In this document: positions 59,001 through 64,000 of the stretch, in pieces | Numbering within the stretch: position 1 is the first letter of the stretch | Layout: each line of letters opens with the position of its first letter | Origin: Pleodorina starrii | Taxonomy: Eukaryota; Chlorophyta; Chlorophyceae; Chlamydomonadales; Volvocaceae | NCBI GenBank assembly: GCA_030267565.1 | Contig: BRXU01000001.1 | Location: 2,480,001-2,544,000, forward strand | Length of the DNA stretch: 64,000 nt | Direction of reading: 5' to 3' | Program-made: the position numbers and the translations under genes | The notes under the pieces: generated by a model | What the model was told of the DNA's origin: nothing | Databases searched by the model: none | Seen by the model: only the letters and a program-made list of their open reading frames with translations

Positions 59001-60817
59001 CCACCAACACGATCAGGGCGTGGGGGAGGGAGGGGAGGGGGAAAGGAGGGGAGAGGAGAGGTGGTGGCGCCGGCGAATGCGCCAGCAGCCAGCTGCGGTG
59101 TGGGGGTTCAGGGAGGGGGGAAGATGATGAGAACCGTCAGCTGGTCACATTCCCGCGCCGTCAGTCGGTCCCTCTGAGAGGAGGGCGGCGCCGGGAAGCG
59201 CATGACGTCGAGGGCCCCACGAACCACGGGGGTTCGTGGTCGTGGTTATGGTTGTGGTGGCGGGGGTGGCGGAGCCGCGGCGCAACGGCCCGCAGGAGCA
59301 GCACCAGTACCCGCAGCATCAGCAGCATCAGCAGCAGCAGCAGTGCCGGTACCAACACCGGTACCAGCACACACACGCCTGCCGCCAGCGCCACCAGCGG
59401 CACCCCTGCAGCGAGGAGTACCCTCCTTACCGCCCCCCACCCCCCACTTCCGCAGCCCCGGCAGCCCCCTTGCTCGCGCCCGAGTCAGTGCCTCAGCGCA
59501 TGACCGCCACCCACCCACCCACGCCCCCTCTGTTAGTCCCTCCACTGGCTGCGGTCGCCGCGGGTGGCGCTGCGAGGTGGCCCCACCTGCCGCCCCGCCC
59601 AGCCCCGCCCAGCCAGCCGCCCCGCCCAGCCAGCCGCCCCGCCCTGCCACCAAGCGCAACAGCAGAAACAGCAGCAACAGCAGCGGCGGCAGCGGCAGGT
59701 GCAGTCCACAGCCCCCTGCAGACCCTGCCCGTGTCGGCCCTCCACACGGACCTCCCCCACACAGGCCGCCCCCACAGCCTCTCGCGCTGCTGCTGCATCT
59801 GCTGCTGTTGCTGCTGATGATTATGTGGAGGAGCAACTGGCAGCAGGCCCGGGCAGGGGAGGGTGGCGGTAACCTTGAGGCCTGGTGCGCAGTGGCTCAC
59901 CCACTCACCCCCTCACCCCCGGCCCCTGGCCCCGCGCTGCACATGCTGCTGCTGCAGCTGCTGCTATTGCCGCTGGCAGGGGGGAGGTCCTCAGAAGCTC
60001 GCCAGCGCACTGCTGGTGGTGGTGGTGGTGCTGCTGGTGGGGGTGCGCTGCGGACCGTGGGGTGTGTGGCCTGACACGGGCCGCCCCCGCGCGGGCGGGG
60101 TCCAGGGTCGCACCGGTGTGCAGCCGCGGGGGCAGTGGGCGAGGGCCGGCCAGCCAGCTGGGCGGCTCAGCCGGCTAGGGAGAGGTTGGCCCCGCCCCGC
60201 AGGGAGACGCCGAAGGGGTGCGAGCTGCGGGAGGGCCGCCCTGTAGGCCTATAGGGGTGCGGCCCCCGGCAAGACGGTTGTGTGGCGGATGCGGATGCGG
60301 TGGCGCGACACCGCACAGGACAGGACAGGGCGGGGCGGGGCAGGGGAGCTTCCCCGTCCGAGGACGCCCGGGCGGGGCACGCGCACGTGGCTGCGTGGCG
60401 GGGGTGCCTGCCCTCAGCAACCCCCCCCCGTAGCACGGGTTATGGCACGCGCCCCCGCCGCCGCTGGCGCCTCCTTTCCCCACGTGCACCCGCACACACG
60501 CACGTCGGTCTGCTTCAGCCGCCGCCGCCCCCCCCCCCCCACGGATGCCGCGGCCCGTGTCACGCTCTCCCCCTACCCCAGGGCCCCCCCAGGGTCAACG
60601 CTGCCGCGAGCCAGCAGCGCACCTGCAGCACACCGTAGACTAGCAGCGCCCCCGTGACGATGACGATGCCCGCGACATCGTAGAGCATCTCACGGCTGAG
60701 GCAGTACGCCAGGACCCGGCCTCCGGGCGTGGAGTGGAGCGCCAACTGCTTTGGTGATCGCCGATGGTGCTTCGGATGCGGTCCGAATAAGCTTTTAAGC
60801 GATCCGCTTCGCTCCAT
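56083..60817 (-). CDS. SLC35B2-like nucleotide-sulfate/nucleotide-sugar transporter (UAA family)
   Basis: An antiporter of the drug/metabolite transporter superfamily, expected in Golgi membranes. The closest recognisable relatives carry PAPS, the sulfate donor. Exons (-): 60817-60623, 58745-58509, 58012-57680, 57157-56880, 56546-56436, 56215-56083. All phases agree and give 428 residues (human SLC35B2 has 432). Family blocks are YGVLQERIVTFGFG, YAAVSLTNVIATACQYEALR, LAKSAKALPVMLW, FVDGLTSTWQDSMFRGYPVS, ISWTIKRYGAVVFATIM and TTRQFFSILLSC. The tail is acidic (SSSEDESES) and then Gly/Val-rich. Intron 1 is 1.9 kb; intron 5 holds a copy of repeat family B. PAPS versus UDP-sugar specificity cannot be settled here. 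PAPS would fit an alga with a sulfated extracellular matrix. Confidence 0.9.
56396..56426. repeat. Repeat family B, reverse copy in SLC35B intron 5
   Basis: Reads CCGGCTCCGGCCGTGGATAA then a C run, the reverse complement of the family B core. It lies about 10-40 bases from the 5' splice site. Confidence 0.7.
57539..57662. repeat. CTCCC pentamer array (about 24 units)
   Basis: Perfect pentamer array in SLC35B intron 3, ending 20 bases before the exon 3 donor on the minus strand. Confidence 0.95.
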
Positions 60818-63074
60818 GGTTATTGCTCCGCCCTTCCTCGCCGGCAGCTCAGAGCAGGTCGATGAACTGGTCCGCGAACCGCAGACAGCTATCCCATTGC
60901 AAATCTAAACGAATCCACGCCATCTCATTGAAGAGGAATAATTGCTCCTGCTGAGCATCCAAACAGCTCCAATTGAGCGTCCGGCTGTTGTGTGCAGGAA
61001 GACCACAACGATTAATCTACTGTCCGCCGTTATAATGGTTCTCGTTGCTGAAAATACACAGGTAGCAATGTGCAAGTCCACGTGGCTTCAGTCACAGTTC
61101 CGCTCACAACTCTCAAGAGTACTCCTGTGTTGCTTCGTCAGGCTTGATTAGAATCCAAAGTTAAAAGCAGCAATATTGCTAGTCAATGAAAGTGTGAGTA
61201 ATGAGGGGGGCAAGTTTATCTCTGATTCCGTGTAGAGGCCAAGGGGAACAGATGTTTGACCAGCAAACGGTTATCCAAGCCAGTGTTACAGCAGTGTATA
61301 AGCACAAGTTACAAAGCAAGAGGAAAGGCAAGAGTAACGTCCTGATTGGACTGTCAGCAGTTGGACAAGTCTGCCGTGCGCACGCCCTAATTCGTTTTAA
61401 GGTGCAGGAAATGCAGGTCGTATCACTGTTTCCCACTGATTCCAGTGCGATTAACGACGCGCCTTGATAGGATTTCGATTTTGGGCAACGTTCGTCGTCA
61501 GCGTCGAGGCAACTTGAGCATCGTCGAGCTTCCGTACCCAGTTGTTTGCAAGTTGGAGCAATCCCTTGAATACGCTCGCCGCGTCTCTCATGAAGGGCAG
61601 CCACCTCATCTTACGAGCAGGGTCCAGTGGCCTGGGTCGCAGCGTCGTCAGCTTGGCGGGCGGCATCGAGCCCTGCCGCGTCAACTTGTAAAACAGCGCG
61701 AATGACTCATTCACAGAATGTCATCGGCCACGGGCCGGAAACGGAATGGGTTCATGCACATCTACAAAGTTGCAAGCGTTATTAATTGAAGCTTCCCTCC
61801 CCAAGCTTCGCCGAATTAAGACGCGGACGCGATCTGGCGGGCGAGGCCGCATTTTCCAGGTCGCGGCCGCATTTGGACAACAGTGTCGCTGGACAGGGGG
61901 ATGCCGCCTATGTCAGGGGCATATACCATCAAATCCATCATACCAGTCCTGGACCACAATCATCAAATAATCTTTGGCAGCCGAAACTCCCGCCACCAAC
62001 CGTCGAGGCCGAAACGATCAAACGAACGAAAACGTAAACGCCCTCGCCCTACATCAGACCTGCGAATACTCAAAACTAATTACACACGTCCCATCTCTCA
62101 TTCTGTCCGAAGGGCCAACAACCGAATTTGGGATGAGCGACCCCTACCGATACCCCCTCCCGCCCAATCTCCCGTCTCTCCCTTCTCCACAACCGAATAA
62201 GACTGACCCCTCCTTTTGAACGATCACCAGCGGACCTCATTGCAGCCACCCCACCCCCCACCCCACCCCACCCCACCCCACCCGAGACCCCACCCCACCC
62301 CAGCAGCAGCACCAGCAGCACCAGCAGCGCCCTCCCCACACACACCTATTACGGTGCCTCGCCGGGCGTCCACTTGGTGGCACAAGTGGCACGAGCCAAC
62401 GAGCCAACGAAATAACGAACGAACAATTGAACGAAGCGAAAGGAAATACACAGCAGAAGACGCTGTACACAGGAATGCGTTCCGAACCACCGCAGCCTCG
62501 TTAACAAACAACTCCCCTGCCACTGCCGAGCCGGGCACATTACAGCACAGAACCAGCCCGTTGGTTGGTTGGTTGCTTGGTTGGTTAGTTGGCTGTTTCG
62601 ATGGTTGCATTCGGCAGAGGGGCGCACCGAGTGTGTTTCTCTGCGCTTCGAGTGCCGTACGTACCTGTACGGAACGGAATCATCTCAGCAAACCATAAGC
62701 CGGGGGCACGACAAAAACACATGTCGACCCACGATCCGCCAGCGAGCGGAGGGACGGGGGGATAGAGAGGTGCAGGAGGGCCGTCCCCTGGGAGCCCAAC
62801 GCAACACCACATCCCCCCCCCTCCCACACACACCCACACCCAGTACAAGATCACCATACAGCAACAGGCCTGGTCTTGTCTTGCATTGCCTGCCAGCACC
62901 GGTAAGCGAGAGCGAAACCAAACCCACCCGCACCCGCACCCCGCCCCGCCCGCCCGCCCGCGCACGGGTGCTGGTGCTGGTACTGCCTTCCCTCACTCCC
63001 TCCCTCCCTCACTCACTCCACTTCCCTCTCCACCTCCCTCCGTCCCCCTCCCTCCCTCCCTCCCTCCCCGGCCC
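60818..63074. other. Intergenic: SLC35B upstream region and Ycf45-like 3' flank
   Basis: No gene is supported, although 60850-62200 is AT-richer than the genes and has several short frames (for example 61201-61467 +, 61179-61604 -) without recognisable similarity. A TTACA at 62540-62544 could be the poly(A) signal of the minus-strand gene ending at 63075. Confidence 0.45.
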
Positions 63075-63882
63075 TCACTGCGCGACCGATCCGACTCGCG
63101 GCAATATGCGCAACCTGGACTCCGCGCCGGATCCGACCATCTCGTACGACAACTTGTACCGCTCCAACAGCCGGATCTGCAGCGACAGCCACAGCCACAG
63201 TAAACGACAGCGATCATCAAGCGATCAGCGTGAACAAGCGAATGAACGAGCGAGTGAGTGGAAGACGAGCGTGGCACTCGTGTTGGGCCCTATGCTTTAG
63301 ACACGACCCTCCCGCGCTCCCCCCTTCTCGCTCGCGCTAACGACGCGACTCGAAGACCCCTCCCCCCACACACGACGCCTACACCTGCACCCACACGCAC
63401 TCGCCTACACACCCGCGCACCTGCGCCTCCAGCACACTTGGCGCCCTCGGCATGAGCTCCACCGGCTGGTGCAGCGGAACCACAATCTCCGTCACCGCCA
63501 TCTGAGCTTCCTCAAGAGCCTCCTCCTCAGCCCAGGCCTTATAGCCGTACACCTTGGCGGCGCCGCTGGCGGCGCCGGCGCGCGGCGCCGCCGCCGCCGC
63601 CATGCCATCACCGGCGTCCTCCGAGCCCAGAACCGACGCCGTGGGGGAGGCGTCGGCGGACGTGGAGGCGGCGGCGCCGGCGGACCAGGCCGCCGCCACG
63701 GCGGCGGCGGCTGTGGCGCTGAGTCGCGGCGCGGGTCGCGGCGGCGGTTCATCTCCGTCGGAGGAGGCGGAGGGCGGTCCAAAGGTGCCTCCGGCGGAGG
63801 GGTCGATTCCGAGCAGTGTACGGAAGGCCTTGACCAGATTGGCTGAGCCGCTGGTCTTTACCGCGTAGATGGGCACACCGTT
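63075..63882 (-). CDS. Ycf45/SPD1-like plastid protein, C-terminal part only
   Basis: Relatives are the cyanobacterial/plastid Ycf45 ATPases and plant SPD1, needed for plastid development. They carry an AAA-type ATPase domain followed by a small C-terminal module, and only that module is in view. Exons (-): 63882-63421 and 63176-63075, phase 0, 187 residues. The exon starts NGVPIYAVKTSGSANLVKAF and RTLLGIDPS. It continues through a long Ala/Gly-rich insertion to EEALEEAQMAVTEIVVP and PVELMPRAPSVLEAQ. It ends IRLLERYKLSYEMVGSG, SRLRILP and TGA. Upstream exons lie beyond base 64000; 63883-64000 is intron. Confidence 0.85.
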
Positions 63883-64000
63883 CTAAAGGAGGGGAGAGGG
63901 GGAGGGAGAGGGAGAGGGGGAGGGCGGGTCGGGTGCGGGTCCACGTCCACGTCAACACACACAGGCCCACAGGCCCACAGCCCTCGCGAGAAGCGGACGT

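Noticed and set aside
61179..61604. 141-residue minus-strand ORF in an AT-rich island
   Set aside because: No recognisable domain and no sign of splicing. It could be untranslated or intergenic sequence.

Overview
This window is nuclear DNA of a chlorophyte green alga, most likely a volvocalean (Chlamydomonas/Volvox relative). The case rests on GC-rich, intron-dense genes with short exons, introns full of G- or C-rich low-complexity DNA, TGTAA-type 3' signals, Ala/Gly-rich insertions inside conserved proteins, and a plastid-type gene set. The species cannot be named from sequence alone. All gene models were built by hand: conserved protein blocks were joined at splice sites, and reading phase was checked at each junction.

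Layout: (1) 210-4238 (-), ARP3, lacking only its last exon. (2) about 5758-7689 (-), a RING-CH membrane protein, middle exons tentative. (3) 9300-12208 (-), an MFS transporter of MFSD4 type. (4) 13898-20979 (+), a guanylate-binding protein (GBP) GTPase, divergent from the transporter. (5) 24155-25717 (-), a DUF1997 protein. (6) 26802-28633 (+), an organelle-targeted mTERF-repeat-like protein. (7) 29690-39417 (-), a 671-residue fusion of a 15-hydroxyprostaglandin-dehydrogenase-like SDR and a PTGR3/ZADH2-like enoyl reductase. (8) 41940-53911 (-), a 23-exon receptor-type nucleotide cyclase of 1621 residues with an extracellular solute-binding-like domain. (9) 56083-60817 (-), an SLC35B2-type nucleotide-sulfate/sugar transporter. 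(10) 63075-63882 (-), the C-terminal end of a Ycf45/SPD1-like plastid protein that continues past the right edge.

The genes do not form one pathway; this is an ordinary gene-dense eukaryotic segment. The most interesting item is the SDR-MDR fusion, which joins counterparts of two consecutive enzymes of animal prostaglandin breakdown and suggests a bifunctional oxylipin enzyme. Also notable are the cyclase's sensor and split active site, and a GBP ending in a possible prenylation box.

Between the exons there is unexplained structure. Two short dispersed repeat families recur inside introns. A 1.6 kb element with terminal inverted repeats sits in a 3.5 kb intron. Three introns carry hexamer arrays that are G-rich on the transcribed strand. 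At least three introns use GC instead of GT donors.
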